A stretch of DNA of 64,000 nt from Rattus norvegicus (GCF_036323735.1 NC_086022.1:69756702-69820701); one strand, 5' to 3'. Counted from the first letter of the stretch, positions 20,536 through 32,689 are shown. Numbers and translations are program-made. The notes: generated by a model from the letters alone, not told the origin.

Positions 20536-23460
20536 CTTAACAGCTTTCCTGAGTCTTTATCTGACTTAGTAACCATTGTTCAGCTTTTAATTGCTCTGTA
20601 TTGTGTTGTTAGCCTTTCTGACGCCATTTTCCACTTTACTTGCCATTCAGACTTTTGATTTCTCCTTTTACCTCTGGTTTTTCTAATGAACTTACCTAGT
20701 ATCTGTATGTATGTTTTTAATTCTTTCTAATATCAAATAGCTTTGAATCCCTGACAATAAAAAAAGGAAGTCGGTTTAAACTTCTCACTCAGTTTAAAAC
20801 AAAAGATTAACCTAAACAAGCAAGCATTCAAGGCTGCGTTGACCCTCCTTTACTTTGAGTTGCTGACTGACAGAAGGGAAGCCCTGCCCTTGCTACTGAG
20901 CCCAGAGAGCCTGGGGGATCCTTGGGCTTTTGCTGGAGAGGAAGCTGCGAGAGCACTTATTTTCTTCTCTGACCCCAACCATCAGCTTCTTGTTCAATAA
21001 TAAAAAGAACCCAAGTAGCTTTGCTTCATCCTTTCTGCTTTAAATGGTCATCATTGCCATGGAGAGGAAGAAGAACACATCTCAGTCAAGGAGGTGAGAG
21101 GTTTATGAAGCTGTAGGATACCATGACAGGATGCTGGATGACGTCACTGATGAGGATGAAGGTGGGGGCAGGATTCTTAGTTGGCCCAGCTACTCTCCTT
21201 GCAGGCCTCTGCTTTCTTTTTCATTGTTGAAGTCAACTGTGCTCTGTGTGGTTTCTCTACCATGATGGCCCGTGGCATTATCACTGCTAGGAAGCTGCCC
21301 AGATACAACTCCGAGAAGTGAAACCAAGCATTCGTATTACTAACAGTGCCAGGCAAAGGGAGGAAATAGTGCATTCCCTTGTTTTATTTACAGTACACAA
21401 ATAAGTCAAGATCTACAAGTACTTTCTTGATCCATCAAGCTTCACATTTGCACCTCTATTAAGCACCTGCCGGTATCTGTGTGCTTTAGCATACCGATGC
21501 CAGGGTGACCCGGTGCTCTCAGATTTTCACTAAAGCTGGTAGGAGAAGACAAATTGAGGCCATACGGCTCTTTTTTGAGGAACACACTTCAATCTTATTC
21601 CTTTTACTGAGGGTTTGTCATTTTTTCCCCCAAGCCCATATTTATTTTTGTTTTTGTTTTTTCCCACCACATGCTGAAGTAAAGATTTTATAAAGGTCAG
21701 GTCATTCACTGTGTGTGAGGGTAGGTTTGTTCTAAAAACACCACATAGTATTTTCAGGTACCTGGAAGCTGTTGTGTATGCATATGTAAAATAGTGTAGG
21801 TCTATAGCTTGTCCTTATAAAGCAGGTAAAGTCCAAGGCTTTATTACGTTCTCAGACAACAGCATGGTAAGTAAATGCTTGTGACATTCAGAAAAGAGGG
21901 AAATGTGTTAGGCACAGGTAGAGATTGTGAGAGTGACATGCCCAACCGGATGTCTGTGGGCACGTAACCTGGACTATGGTTGAAAAATGAGGTCATGGAA
22001 TGGAGGTGACGGGTGATGAAATTGTAGAATAAGATCCTAAAAAGGGGGGGGAACAGAAGGCCAGGGTGGTATGTAGGTCACCCAGGCTACACTGTTGGTG
22101 AAAAGGTCAGCAGAAGGTACGGGAAGATTATCCAAGGAGGTGGGAGGAAGGAAGGGAGCATCACATTAAGGGTGGGTGACTGAAAAGTGCCCCCTTCCTC
22201 TCCAGTGTGCACTGCTACTTAAGTAGCTAGCGAAGGGAGGAGAGTCAATGTCACATAGAAACCTGATCCAAAAGAACCTTGGTTGTTTGTGGAGGAGGAC
22301 TGAGAAATGACATTCGTGGATAGAGAGAGTTTTTTGTTTATTTGTTTTTGCTTTTCATTTTACATCCATTTTAAATTTTACTCAGGATGTTAAACTTAGC
22401 CTACTGAGGAAGAGTCTTTAAGACTGAAAAACACCACACACAGTCTCTGAGAGCCTATTGAGTTTATAGCAAGGAGAGAGATCCCTGGGGTCAGAACCAC
22501 TTTCTTTCTCTTTGTAGGAGCCTCTTTGCAAGCTACTTCTACAAACAATGCTTATACATGTCCCACTTCTCTCCAAGCTCAAGTACAGCCACCCTGCACT
22601 CTTGAGTCTGCTCCCTTTGCAGAGCTCAGTCTGATTTGGGAATCTCTGTATAATGAAACAGAGATGAGAGAATCAGCATGCTGTGTGTCTGTCCAGCCCC
22701 GTCCACGCCTTTTGGGAGTCCACATTGTTTTTGTTGTGTAATTGGTCCAACAGATGTCCTGATGGTCCAGGATGCAAGTGTTCCCATGTGGAGCTAGATT
22801 CTGGTCCACTTCTGTACTGTGGAACCATTGTCAGACTAGAGAAGGCTTTCAGGGTGGGGTGGGGACAGTGCACTTGAGAATGGTATTTGTTGTTGTTGGT
22901 GGTGGTGTTGATGATAGTTTCTTTCTAGATTCCAACTGAAGTTGTAACATTTGGTAATTTCTAGGGGTCCAGAAAATGCTTTGGTCTAGCCTATGTCCAG
23001 TACAACTTAGATTGTTTAGGATTTGTCTCTGAGATGGTTCTGGTAAGAGTCAGATCTCTTTCAAGTCCCAGACAGTCTAGTTCACTACCGGGCATGGCAA
23101 TGGATTGCTCTGAGTTGCTGGTATCTTGTCTTGATAGAGCCATTCTTAGTTCAAACCAAATCACATTATCAAATATTTACTGTGTCTGAATAAAATGGAA
23201 CTGGAAAAATTTCCAGGGTAATGATCCTATTCTTCCACATTTATGTGAGTGGCAATTTTTTTGTTAATTATTTGAGGAAGTATTGTTAGACCTGGTACAA
23301 CTTGAGGTATTTTTTTTTTTCATTGTTGAGACTAGAAAAGGTTATTTGGGGTGGTTTGCATTCTCAAGGAAGGGATGATCATTGTGGAAGTTGACAATCA
23401 GCCAATGAAAGTGTTTTTAACTAACTTGGCTTAATGTAAGAGGCACTGACCATCTTCATT
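20536..23460. other. Unique non-coding DNA
   Basis: No named repeat or gene is recognised across this stretch. Short A/T runs lie near 21640-21660 and 22330-22380. Frames near 22526-22877 overlap on both strands without any family signature. Confidence 0.5.
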
Positions 23461-23464
23461 GCTT

Positions 23465-23598
23465 TGGTGGGTAGATGGGTCAGTGGGTAAAATGTCAGAC
23501 AAGCCTGATGACCTGAGTTCTATCTCTGGAACCCATAGAACTGGCTCCACTAAGCTGTCCTCTGACATCCACATGTGCTTTGTCATTTATGTGCATTG

Positions 23599-23601
<3 letters not shown>
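23465..23601 (+). mobile_element. tRNA-derived SINE (B3/B4 class)
   Basis: 'ggtgggtagatgggtcagtg' head, 'aagcctgatgacctgagttc' B-box region, 'aagctgtcctctgacatcc', then the CT/CA tail. It is the same family as the minus-strand copy at 18601. Confidence 0.65.

Positions 23602-23694
<93 letters not shown>
23602..23694. repeat. (CT)25-(CA)21 microsatellite
   Basis: Perfect CT units to 23652, then perfect CA units to 23694, acting as the tail of the preceding SINE. Confidence 0.97.
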
Positions 23695-23696
<2 letters not shown>

Positions 23697-23997
23697 AGAG
23701 AATGATGAACCATTCCCCAGGAGAATGGCATTTGTCCATTCTCTCTGCTTTCATGACCTAATTATCCTTTAAAGGACCCATCTCTTCCCTGTTGCCTTGG
23801 AGACTTAAGTTTCCAACATATGAGCATTTTAGGAAAAATTCTCACTGCAGCACATCCCCTGTAGCACATCTCTAGACTTCTCAGAAATTATACAAAATCA
23901 AATTCCACTCAAGATGTTTGACTTTAACTCCCCTGAATGCCATGCATTATAGCTTCCCTCTCTGTACATGGGGAAGGAAGTTTTTCTAGGCTTTTCA

Positions 23998-24046
23998 TGA
24001 TGGTGGTGGTGGTGGTGATGTGATGATGATGACAATGATGATGATG
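23998..24046. repeat. (GGT)n/(GAT)n trinucleotide tract
   Basis: Six GGT units followed by imperfect GAT/GAC units. Confidence 0.8.
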
Positions 24047-24369
24047 CTACCACCACTGCCGCAAGTGGGAAGAGAAAGAGGATGGCCACATACTTTATTG
24101 ACCTTTGACTCTCTGGTGGGGAATGTGGTGGAAAGTGAATGAAAGAGACTTCTAGGAGCTCCTACAAGAGGTAGGAACAGTTAATACCAGGATGTAGCAA
24201 TACTGTGTGCTTGCCAGGATGCTGTGTGAAATCTGAACTTCAGATGGCCATTAAATACCTTCTTTTTAGTATAAAGATGTCCCTCCCCCAATACTTGGAA
24301 CATTCTGTGGTAAGATTATTTGCTAAATGTTGCTAAATCTAAAAATTGAAGTAACTAGTTCTCCCTCTC

Positions 24370-24590
24370 TTTTTAAGATTTTTCAGTTTTATGCATATGA
24401 GTGTTTTCCTCCATGTATGTGCCATGTGTGTGCCTAGTTCCCACGTAGTCTGGCAGGAGGCATTGGATTACCTGGAACTGGAGTTGCAGGTGGAGATGTA
24501 GAGCTGCCACATGGGTACCAGGAACTGAACCCCGGAACTGCGCAAGAATAGCCAGTGCTCTTAACTGCCGAACAACGTCTCCAGTTCCCT
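24370..24590 (-). mobile_element. B3 SINE
   Basis: Nearly full length: T-rich tail side 'tttttaagatttttcag', 'ttacctggaactggagttgc', 'caggaactgaaccccgg', then the reversed head 'ctgccgaacaacgtctccag'. Two bases of the head are altered. Confidence 0.8.
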
Positions 24591-24910
24591 CTTCCCCTGT
24601 CTAAACCTCAGCCAGGGGCTCTTTAAGCCCTCTCACAATCCTGCGCCTGGCACACCGAGCCACAGGCACTGACAGTTCTTTGCTAACATGGAGTTGTCTG
24701 CTCTTAGGCCTTCCTTTTCTTTTGTAGCCATTTTATGACCTCCGTGAGTTCTCTCTTAAATCACAAATTCTTCTAGGATCTGGGATCTAGATATCTCTGT
24801 CTGCTCTTGTATTGGAGCTTCTGCTGAGATCCTGGAGCCACAAGTTACATGGTTACTGGACGTCACTGCCGTCCACAGGAAAGAGCAGAGAGCAAGCAGA
24901 CTGGACAGGG

Positions 24911-24986
24911 AGGGGTGGCTGAAGGCGGAAGGGCAGGGGTGGCTGAAGGCAGAAGGGCAGGGGTGGCTGAAGGAAGGCGGAAGGGC
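24911..24986. repeat. 24-bp minisatellite, three copies
   Basis: Units begin AGGGGTGGCTGAAGGC: 24911-24934, 24935-24958 and 24959-24986. Copies 1 and 2 differ at one base; copy 3 has a 4-bp AAGG insertion. Confidence 0.85.
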
Positions 24987-25374
24987 AGGAGAAATCCCAA
25001 TTCAGAGAGGACTTAAGCTGAGGCTGACAGTACACCCTGTTCTATGGTGACCACAGTAGAAATATGAGTCTCATGGTGGCATCCTAGCCAAGGGTGGGGA
25101 CATTGAGAAAGTGTGAGGTGCTCCTTCTCTGTTCTAAATGGGCATTCATCCCTCATCCAACAGTTGCTGATAAGATTTTTTTTATCCCATCCCTGAAGAT
25201 GGATTTCAGAAACACAGAACTTTATGAAGAAATTTTATGTGGCTGTATTACATTTGAAACTCAGCTTCTATCTAATTTCATCATGGTGATTTAGAGGCAA
25301 GCTCTAGTGGGGGTTAACTCCACACAACTATTCCTTTCTTGAAGGAAAAAAACTTTAAACGTATAGAAGTTTCT

Positions 25375-25790
25375 AACTTCTTCTCCTGTTACTGTAGTAG
25401 GGTACTCCCAACTGGGTAACTTATGAAGAAATTAGGTTTATTTTGTCTTATGGTATTAGAAAATACAAAACCATGGTTGGCACCTCGTCAGCTTCTGTTG
25501 TCCTGTGCTTTATCAGCTTATTCTAGAAATGGGGGAAGGGGCAAAGACATGTGAGGAAAGGCAAAACCTGAGGGGCAGGGTGCTGAAACAGTCATCCCTT
25601 ACCACAACCTGACCTCCAAGGAACCAATCTTCCCTGTGAGAGCAAGTCCTCACTCACACTCCAGAGGTTTCAGCTCTGGGAATGCACTAGATAACCTCTT
25701 GTGAGGCTCTACCTACCACCACCATCACGTTCCCCTTGGGGGCCAAGCTCAGCAAGTGTCTTGGTAGAGACAAACTGTAGCAACAGCCAA
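25375..25790 (-). repeat. MaLR-type (MLT1-like) LTR remnant
   Basis: 'ctgttactgtagtagggtac', 'aactgggtaacttatg', 'tgacctccaaggaaccaatc' and 'ttggggg' follow the reversed order of mammalian MLT1-type LTRs. It is heavily diverged and carries no genes. Confidence 0.5.
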
Positions 25791-25824
25791 TCTGTGGAGA
25801 TTCTGTTGTTTGTCCTTTATTTTC

Positions 25825-25945
25825 TTCCTTCCCCAACTCCCCTTTTCTCACTCTTCCAACCCCTTCCCCTCTCTCCCTCCCCCTTCCCTACTCCTCTCCC
25901 TCCCCCTCCCGTCTCCCCCCTCTCTCCTTCTCCACCACTCTTCTC
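25825..25945. repeat. C/T-rich low-complexity tract
   Basis: Mostly CTCCC/TCC steps with few purines. It is probably the decayed tail of the minus-strand ID/B4 fragment to its right. Confidence 0.7.
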
Positions 25946-25952
25946 TGTTTTA

Positions 25953-26023
25953 TTGTTCTGGGGTTTGAATGTAGGAGACATGCTAGGCAAGGGATCTACC
26001 ACTCCCTATACCTTCCCTCAGCC
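25953..26023 (-). mobile_element. ID/B4-like SINE fragment
   Basis: Plus-strand 'ggggtttgaatgtaggagacatgctaggcaagggatctaccactccc' keeps the shape of a reversed ID/B4 head but is much more diverged than the ID copies elsewhere in the window. Confidence 0.5.
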
Positions 26024-26077
26024 CAAGATTTTTTTAAATGAATAAAAATTCTCAAATGAAAGCATTTACCAGTGGTT

Positions 26078-26078
<1 letters not shown>

Positions 26079-26124
<46 letters not shown>
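26079..26124. repeat. (TAA)15 microsatellite
   Basis: Perfect 46-bp TAA run. Confidence 0.95.
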
Positions 26125-26125
<1 letters not shown>

Positions 26126-26317
26126 GTATTTTTTGAGCAATTATGCCTGATATTTTATATTGAGTATTTAGTCCCTTCAAAGATGGCTGTTTTGAATTGT
26201 GCAGCTGTTATAATTGTGGAAATTAAGTTTTGCAGTTCCTAGATAGTGAGCATCTAGGTTGCTGTTACAACATTCACGTGTTCATTCTTGATTTTTTTTT
26301 TTTTAATGTTACAATCA

Positions 26318-26430
26318 TCATTGGTGAGAAAAGCACAGAGAGGTTAAATAATTTGTTCAAAGTTGCACAGCTCATGAGAGGCAGAGCCGAGATTGAAACA
26401 GAACACTGCAGCTCCAGAAACTTTGCTCTC
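26318..26430 (+). repeat. MIR SINE
   Basis: 'gcacagagaggttaaataat', 'tgttcaaagttgcacagctc' and 'aggcagagccgagattgaaa' match the conserved core and 3' half of MIR very well. Confidence 0.85.
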
Positions 26431-27016
26431 CATGACAGCACAACCTATCCGTGTAACCAAGGCAGGACCAGAAAAGAAATGAGTTGTTAAGGAGAGAAAG
26501 CATGATGGAACACAGAACCACCAAGGTCTGAGAGCTCAAAGCAATGCATGCAGGCTGGAGTGTCTGATGTACTCCTGAGCACAGGGGAGGGCCTCCCAGG
26601 TCTTCTTCAATCTCCTCCAGGCATCTTGACATTCGTCAGAGTCAGTCCATATCATCCAGAGGCTCCCGCTGGGCACCTGGTACCCAGGGCTCTTCCCTCA
26701 TTTCCTCTCTAAGATGTACCAACCATTTCCCACTTTCCTGTTACTTTAAACCCTCCCCTCCCTACTCCACCTCCCTTTGGGGCCTGACCACTAGTCTCAT
26801 CTCCCTCCAGACCCTCACACATCCTTCTGAATTTGATGTCTAATTTCACTGCTCCCTTTCCCCCTCTTTTTCCTGGAAGTATGGTACTCCACGCTATTGC
26901 CTGCTTCTTCCCAGTTGTCACAGAAGAATGTTCTCTCAGATAGCCTGGGTGGGGGCTGAGAGGACTTTTACACTGTGCTTAGTCTTGCTTTCATGTTTGA
27001 TTACAGGTTCCCTTTG

Positions 27017-27105
27017 TAGTGCAGGATGTCCTGAAACTCTGTGTATCCCAGGATGGCTTTGAACTTGAGGAGTTGTCCTGCCTCAGATACTACAACTAGC
27101 TTTGT
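27017..27105 (-). mobile_element. Old B1 SINE fragment
   Basis: Reversed B1 order: 'gaaactctgtgtatccc', 'aggatggctttgaacttgag', 'cctgcctcagatactac'. The ends are eroded. Confidence 0.6.
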
Positions 27106-27539
27106 CTTTTCTCCAGAAGACTCAACAGGGCTGGAAAACTCAGATTAACTTCACAAACTTGCCTGAGGCACCTTCTTTGGGTATGTTGCTGGGCTCCAAA
27201 GACACAGCAAGCAGTCAGAGGTGCCTCCCTTTCCAGAGACCCAGTGTGACTTGCATGAGTCTCTCAATCCCTAAGGACAATGTAGCCTAGAAACTCCTAT
27301 GATAGCCCCACCTCCAGGAGTAAGGTACATGAGAGAATGGCAGGTTCAAAGGCTAGGTAAACACATAATAAATGGACCTGGAAATGGGCCAGGGCTAACA
27401 CAAGATGCTACCATGAGGGAACATGAAGAGGCACAGGAAGGAGCGGAGGTTACTGTCATGGCCCCTGAGTGTTTGCAGCTGGAAACATTGCAATTAATGT
27501 TTATTAGCAGGACCTACTAGGTGCATGATATAGAATTCC

Positions 27540-27660
27540 CAGGTAACCACTTAGCCAGTTAAATTACTGCCTAATTATAAATTATTAACACATTGAGCCA
27601 TAATTATTGAGTAAAAGAATGCATAATAACTCCATAGTAAACTTATAAAACAAAATTAGG
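27540..27660. promoter_or_regulatory. Candidate conserved AT-rich element
   Basis: Dense homeodomain-type motifs in non-repeat sequence: 'actgcctaattataaattatt', 'gagccataattattgag', 'tgcataataactcc'. The regulatory role is inferred from composition only. Confidence 0.2.
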
Positions 27661-27796
27661 GCTTTAATTACCTCACTCATCTACCTGTACCCCACTTCAG
27701 TGTTTGTGACAGTGTGTTCTCATCCTTAGCCCTCTGTCCAAGGTTAGCAAGCCTTCTTTAACCCATTATCTTTGGCCTTAAAAGTCTGTTTTCTGA

Positions 27797-27850
27797 AGGG
27801 TTGGGAATGCAGCTCTTTGGTAGAGCACTTATCTGGCAAGGTCCTCACTC
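27797..27850 (+). mobile_element. ID/B4-like SINE head
   Basis: 'agggttgggaatgcagctc' and 'ttggtagagcacttatctgg' correspond to the ID 5' half with several substitutions. The B-box part is lost. Confidence 0.5.
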
Positions 27851-27875
27851 CCATCCCAAGGACCTCAGCAGGATC

Positions 27876-28960
27876 CTACAGTTCACTCAAAAGAGGACAA
27901 GGTGGAATGTCTTGCATTAAAAGTCCCACAGAATAACTTTTAGACCAGAGGCTCTGGTGCCCACCAGCTGGCAGGGCACAGCTGTCAGCCCATGGACAGA
28001 AAGAATGCAATGGAGCCCTGTGATGGAAGAGGTGGCCTAGAATTGTCAGGAGCAGAATTCTAGTCTCTTTCCACCATGTTGGATATTTACATGCTCTCCC
28101 ATGTATAGAGCATTTGAGGTTTGGGAAGCCCAAGAAGCCTCTTCTTCTAATGAATTCAGGCTTGCTGTTCTCCAAGGGGACAAGCCAGCCAAGTGAAACT
28201 ATGAACTTTTCATCAGTCTAGTGGGAAGCCAGGTAAGATGTGTAAGACATGTAACTGATAAAGTTGTTGAGATGAAAGGGATCCAATTTGCTTAGGCAAA
28301 CATCTCAGTGCTGTGGACTGAGCATCTCCCTGGATTTAGGAGTTAGTAAAATGACCGTTTCCCCTCAAAGGGCTCTGGCTTCAAGCCTTATGGTAATATA
28401 GTTAAGTTGTTCCTCCTGGTTCTACATTTCTCTTAGATATATGGAGAATTCTCAGATCTACCTGATTCCCGGGGTAGGCTGTTATAGTGTGTTAAGACTG
28501 AGACACCAGAGAGACTTTATAGTACACTCTCTTTCCTAGGACTGTGTTGAGGGTTTGTTCCCAAGTCACACAGGCTGTCCTGGCTTAGCTACATCCAGGT
28601 GCTCAACTGTCCTCCAGGGTTATTTGAAGGTTTTGCCCAGCTTATGTTGTTTGTTCTCAGATGTTGGAGGCAGACCTCCATGGACTGCATTGACTGGGCT
28701 GACATGCTCTCTAACTTCTTCTTGGGTTTGGTCACTAAGATGCATCACCAGAAAACCCAAAAGCATGATGGGCCACATGATGAAAAAGCTGTGCCAGCTC
28801 TGCTCTCTCCTCCCTCTGGGCAACAGAGGTTCTTGTCCCATAGCTCTGGCTTTGTGAGGCTCACACATAAAATTCCATTTTCTTGTTCCTTGAGCCCACA
28901 AGCAGTAACAGTTCCACCTCATTGTCAATTAATGGGTCCTTTATCTGCTTTCCTAGTCTT
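27876..28960. other. Unique non-coding DNA
   Basis: No repeat or gene is recognised. Overlapping frames at 28555-29084 (plus) and 28620-28928 (minus) run partly into the downstream L1 sequence and show no family features. Confidence 0.5.
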
Positions 28961-28967
28961 TTTTTTT

Positions 28968-29640
28968 AATTATTATTATTTTTTTTTACAGTTCAGTTGT
29001 AACCCCCTCCAGGTCTGCCCTCTGACTGTTCCTTATCCCATACCTCCTCCCCAGTCTCCAAGAAGATGTCCCCCTTCCCACTAGACCTCCCCACTCTCTG
29101 GGGGCCTCAAGTCTCTTGAGAGTTAGGTGAGACTTCTCTCAGTGAGGCCAGACCAGGTAGTCCTCTGCTGTATATGTGCTGGGTCCTCATATCAGCTGGT
29201 GTATGCTGCCTGGTTGGTGGCTCAGTGTCTGAGAGATCTCAGGGGTCCAGGTTAATTGACACTGCTGGTCTTCCTATAGAGTCACTCTCCTTCTCAGCTT
29301 CCCCTAGCCTTTCCCTAATTCTACAGGGGTCCTCAGCTTCTTTCCATTGGTTGGGTGTAAGTATCTGCATCTGATTCTTTCAGTTGCTTGTTGGGTCTCT
29401 TGGAGGGCAGTCATGCTAGGCTCCTGTTTAGTAAGCACACCATAGCATCAGTACTAGTGTCAGGTCTTGGTGCCTCCCCCTTGAGCTGGATCCCAATTTG
29501 GGCTGGTCACTGGACTTCCTTTTCCTCAAGCCCTTCTTCATTTTTGTCTCTGTAGTTCTTTTAAACAGGAACACTTCTGGGTCAGAGTTTTTGACTTGAG
29601 CCTTCTGTATACCCTCTTTCACTGAACCTCCTTGGGAATC
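28968..29640 (-). mobile_element. Lx-type L1 3' region
   Basis: The plus strand reads as reversed rodent L1 sequence: a T-rich edge, 'ctccccagtctccaag', 'gtgtctgagagatctcagggg', 'cctttccctaattctac', 'tgcttgttgggtctcttgg', 'ccttgagctggatccc', 'aaacaggaacacttctgggtc'. It is long (about 670 bp) and moderately diverged, with no surviving coding frame. Confidence 0.7.
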
Positions 29641-29676
29641 TTCTATACCCCAAGGTTTCTGCTTGACCAGCTCTTG

Positions 29677-29942
29677 CTCTCCTCCCTCCTCTCTCCCTTC
29701 CCTTCCCTTTCCCTTTCCTCCTCCCCCTCCTCCTCCTCCTCTTTCTCCTCCTCCCCTTCCTCCTCCTCTTTCTCCTCCTCCTCTTTCTCCTCCTCCTCCT
29801 CCTCTTCCTCTTCCTCTTTCTCTTCCTCCTCTTCTTCCTCCTCCTCCTCCTCTTCCTCTTCCTCCTCCTCTTTCTCTTCCTCCTCTCCTCCTCCTCTTCC
29901 TCCTCCTCTTTCTCCTCCTCCTCCTCCTCCCCCTCCTCTTCT
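29677..29942. repeat. 266-nt pure polypyrimidine tract
   Basis: Every base from 29677 to 29942 on the plus strand is C or T, mainly TCC, TCTTCC and TTTCTCC steps. It occupies the position of the A-tail of the minus-strand B1 that begins at its right edge. Frames of 93-175 codons on both strands are Ser/Pro/Leu or Arg/Glu/Gly artefacts. Confidence 0.97.
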
Positions 29943-30077
29943 GACAGGGTCTCACTGTGTAACTCTGGCTGGCCTGACCTTACTATGTAGACCAGCCTGG
30001 CCTCAAACTCACAGATATCCACCTGCTTTTGCCTCCTGAGTGCTGAAATTAAAGTTGTACACTACCACACCCAGCCT
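29942..30077 (-). mobile_element. B1 SINE
   Basis: Full-length reversed B1: 'cagggtctcactgtgtaac', 'agaccagcctggcctcaaac', 'gcctcctgagtgctgaaatt', 'ctaccacacccagcct'. 7SL-derived. Its tail side abuts the polypyrimidine tract. Confidence 0.9.
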
Positions 30078-30297
30078 GCTTTGTTTCTTAAGAGCCTCAT
30101 GACTTGTTCTTCCTTGCTTGGCATCAGAAGATGGCATATAAAGCCTGGTATATGGGAAGTGGTCTTTCAGAGATGAGTTCTGATAAATATTGTCAACGAG
30201 GCTTCCAAGATCCTGGAAAGCTCGTTCATTGGATGACCTCTTTTGCCCACTGGTGCTCTGCTAGTGTTCAGGAGAGAACTCAACTCTCAATAGCTTT

Positions 30298-30520
30298 TAT
30301 TTTATTTTATTTTATTTTATTTATGTATGAGTGTTTTGCCTGTGTGCTTGTCTGTGCACCACTTGCATGCCTGGTTCCTGTGGAAGTCAGAAGAAGGTGT
30401 GGGATCACCTGGAACTGAAGTATGGATAGCTGTAAACTACCAAGTGGGTGTTGAGAATCAAGTATGGGTCCTCTGAAAAAACAAATGCTTTTAAGCACTG
30501 AGCCATCTCTCCAGTGCCCT
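30298..30520 (-). mobile_element. B3 SINE
   Basis: Tail side (TTTTA)5 at 30298-30322, 'gtgttttgcctgtgtgc', 'gcctggttcctgtggaagtc', 'gatcacctggaactgaag', and the reversed head 'agcactgagccatctctccag'. Full length. Confidence 0.85.
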
Positions 30521-31284
30521 CCTCAGCTTCTTTTAAGGTTGCTTGCTGGAAGGAGAATTCAAAAGGAGTGATGTTTGAGTCATGAAGTGATCTTCAGTAT
30601 GCATATCCCTTAGATACTGGAACCCAAATCTTTTTACAAGGGGAATAAATGATAAGATATAGGAATCTGGAAGGGGTATCCTTTCTCCATATAAAATGAT
30701 CTTTGTCATATGAAAAGTTTATCTATTTCAAGTATTTCAAATCACTGGTTCTCAAAAGAGGTGATAAAACTGAGGGTTCACATGCCATTGTCTTTCTGAA
30801 AGGTGACCAGGAAAGAGAAGTAACTGTAGGGGGAGTGACAGGAAAATAGGAGTAATACCCAGGAGTTTATTTTATGCATGGTTTTCGAGAACATAATGTG
30901 AGGCTCTCATTTCCCTCTCCCCTTTTCAAAGCATCTACCAGCATGAAGACAACCTCAAAATAAAGCATACTTAAAAATGTCTAGCTCCTTAGAAAGTTAA
31001 TAGTCTCTTTATTTTTCTAATTTCGTTTCCTGAAGTGATTGAAAACTTACAGATTGATATCTGGAGCATTTAACTAGAACAAAAGGTCAAGAAATATCAG
31101 GCATGGAGAGAGCTGGGGTCTCTGCTGAGACTACTTACATTTCCCCCTCTTGAGAATGAGATGGAACATTCACCCATCATTCATGAGTTCATTCTGTCAA
31201 TATTTAATAAGAACCTACATGTGGGGGAGAGTCTCCTGTATATTGAGATTTTAACTGGGGTCACAAACATTCAGAGTACTCATA

Positions 31285-32010
31285 AATTCCAATGGAAATA
31301 AAATACCACAAGTAAGCAAACAGTTAAAGGAGTGAGAGGGACCTGAAAAAAATAAACCAGGACAGTTTATTGGAAACAGATCAGAAAGGAGTTGATGGGA
31401 AACCTGAGTGAGTGTGGGGGAAAACCGAATTGGTAGTTGAGGAATGAGCATCCTAGGTAGAGGGCAGAGCACACACTGAGGGTATTTGGAATGTAGAGTA
31501 ACTCCAGGGAGAGTGGTGTGGTTACATCTGGAGAACAGTGGATAAAAGAAAGAGGGGTAGTAGACATGCCTGGTGGGATAGCCAAGGTCAAGTTCATGTA
31601 ATCTTAAACAATCCAGGCTTTGGATGTTTTCCAAGTGTATTGGGAAAGCAATGGAGAGTTTTGCATATGAAGCTGATATCACAGCCCCTGTACCTAAAAG
31701 GCCCACTCTATATATCAGGAGAATTGTCTAAAGAGATAAGGAGGGAGTAGAGACCAGTTGGGAAGGGTACTATGCTTAGCCAGATGAGGGTGATGGCAAT
31801 ATGAACCATGTAATACTGAAGATACTAAAATGTTGTTGGATCGTGGATATATTTCCAGGACTGACAGGATTGGATGTGGGATATGGACTAAGGGTTACTT
31901 TATGAGATATACAGAACAAAGACATAGCTTTTTGAAGTTCAAATCCAAATGATGAGTCTATAGGCATTGGGGGACCAGGACACTCATCAGTGAGGAAAGG
32001 ATGAAGAGGC
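31285..32010 (+). repeat. Ancient mammalian interspersed repeat, family unassigned
   Basis: 'ggtagagggcagagcacac', 'caggctttggatgttttcc', 'gggaaagcaatggagagttttg', 'gagaccagttgggaagg' and 'tgacaggattggatgtggg' recall a widespread old mammalian repeat. The order is right but the divergence is high. No gene is present; the minus-strand 151-codon frame has no family features. Confidence 0.4.
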
Positions 32011-32385
32011 AGGTCCATGTTGGGGACCTCAATTTATAGTCCTAGAAATTTCAAGAAATTGAGAAAGAAGACTAAGAAGTACCCAGTGATATAGGAAGAA
32101 GACAAAGGTATCAGGATGCGAAAGCCAGGTGAAGATTTTTAAAGAGTGATTGGGTGCTCCATGCTATTCCAAATTGAGTAAGCATCTATGTTAGGTAAAA
32201 AAAACCAAGACCAAGAAAATCAGCCTGTTGTTAATGTGCTCTTTATGACAGAAGAGGTAAACCCTACAGTTTATCACTCCTCTGGTTCCCTCTTCAAGTT
32301 CAGTCCATCCTGTACTCCAAATAGCCCTTTCTGTGTAGAACTGTATTTCTATGATGTCGCCCCCCAAATCTACAGGTTCTGGGGG

Positions 32386-32419
32386 TTTTTTTGTTGTTTG
32401 TTTTTTTTTTTTTTTTTTT
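32386..32419. repeat. T-rich homopolymer tract
   Basis: 'tttttttgttgtttg' followed by T19. No SINE body is recognisable beside it. Confidence 0.85.
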
Positions 32420-32689
32420 GAGTAGCTGGGTTCAAGTTACATCATGGTTTAAGGAATTTATAAGAGAACTAGGGGTTTGTAGCATACTAATGCAATGTGC
32501 ATATGGTAATAACAGCATAAAGGGGGAAGAAAAATCAAGTATTGTTTAAGAAGTGTTATGGTTTTTAAGTCTACAAAATACAGAAAAGAGAAAATCCTAA
32601 AACTGTAAGTCTGTATTATATTTATCATGCATTTGCCTTTCCATGTTCTTTTCTTTATAGGGCTCCAAGTAATGATCAATAACAGTTTC

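Noticed and set aside
20127..20540. 137-codon Cys/Val-rich frame resembling a cysteine-rich peptide
   Set aside because: The frame is a GT minisatellite with no signal peptide and no non-repeat part.
29428..30039. Open frames of 93-175 codons rich in Arg/Gly/Glu or Ser/Pro
   Set aside because: They are translations of the 266-nt polypyrimidine tract and flanking L1/B1 sequence.
31251..31706. 151-codon minus-strand frame
   Set aside because: It lies in an old interspersed repeat; there is no domain, no splice context and no codon bias that I can see.
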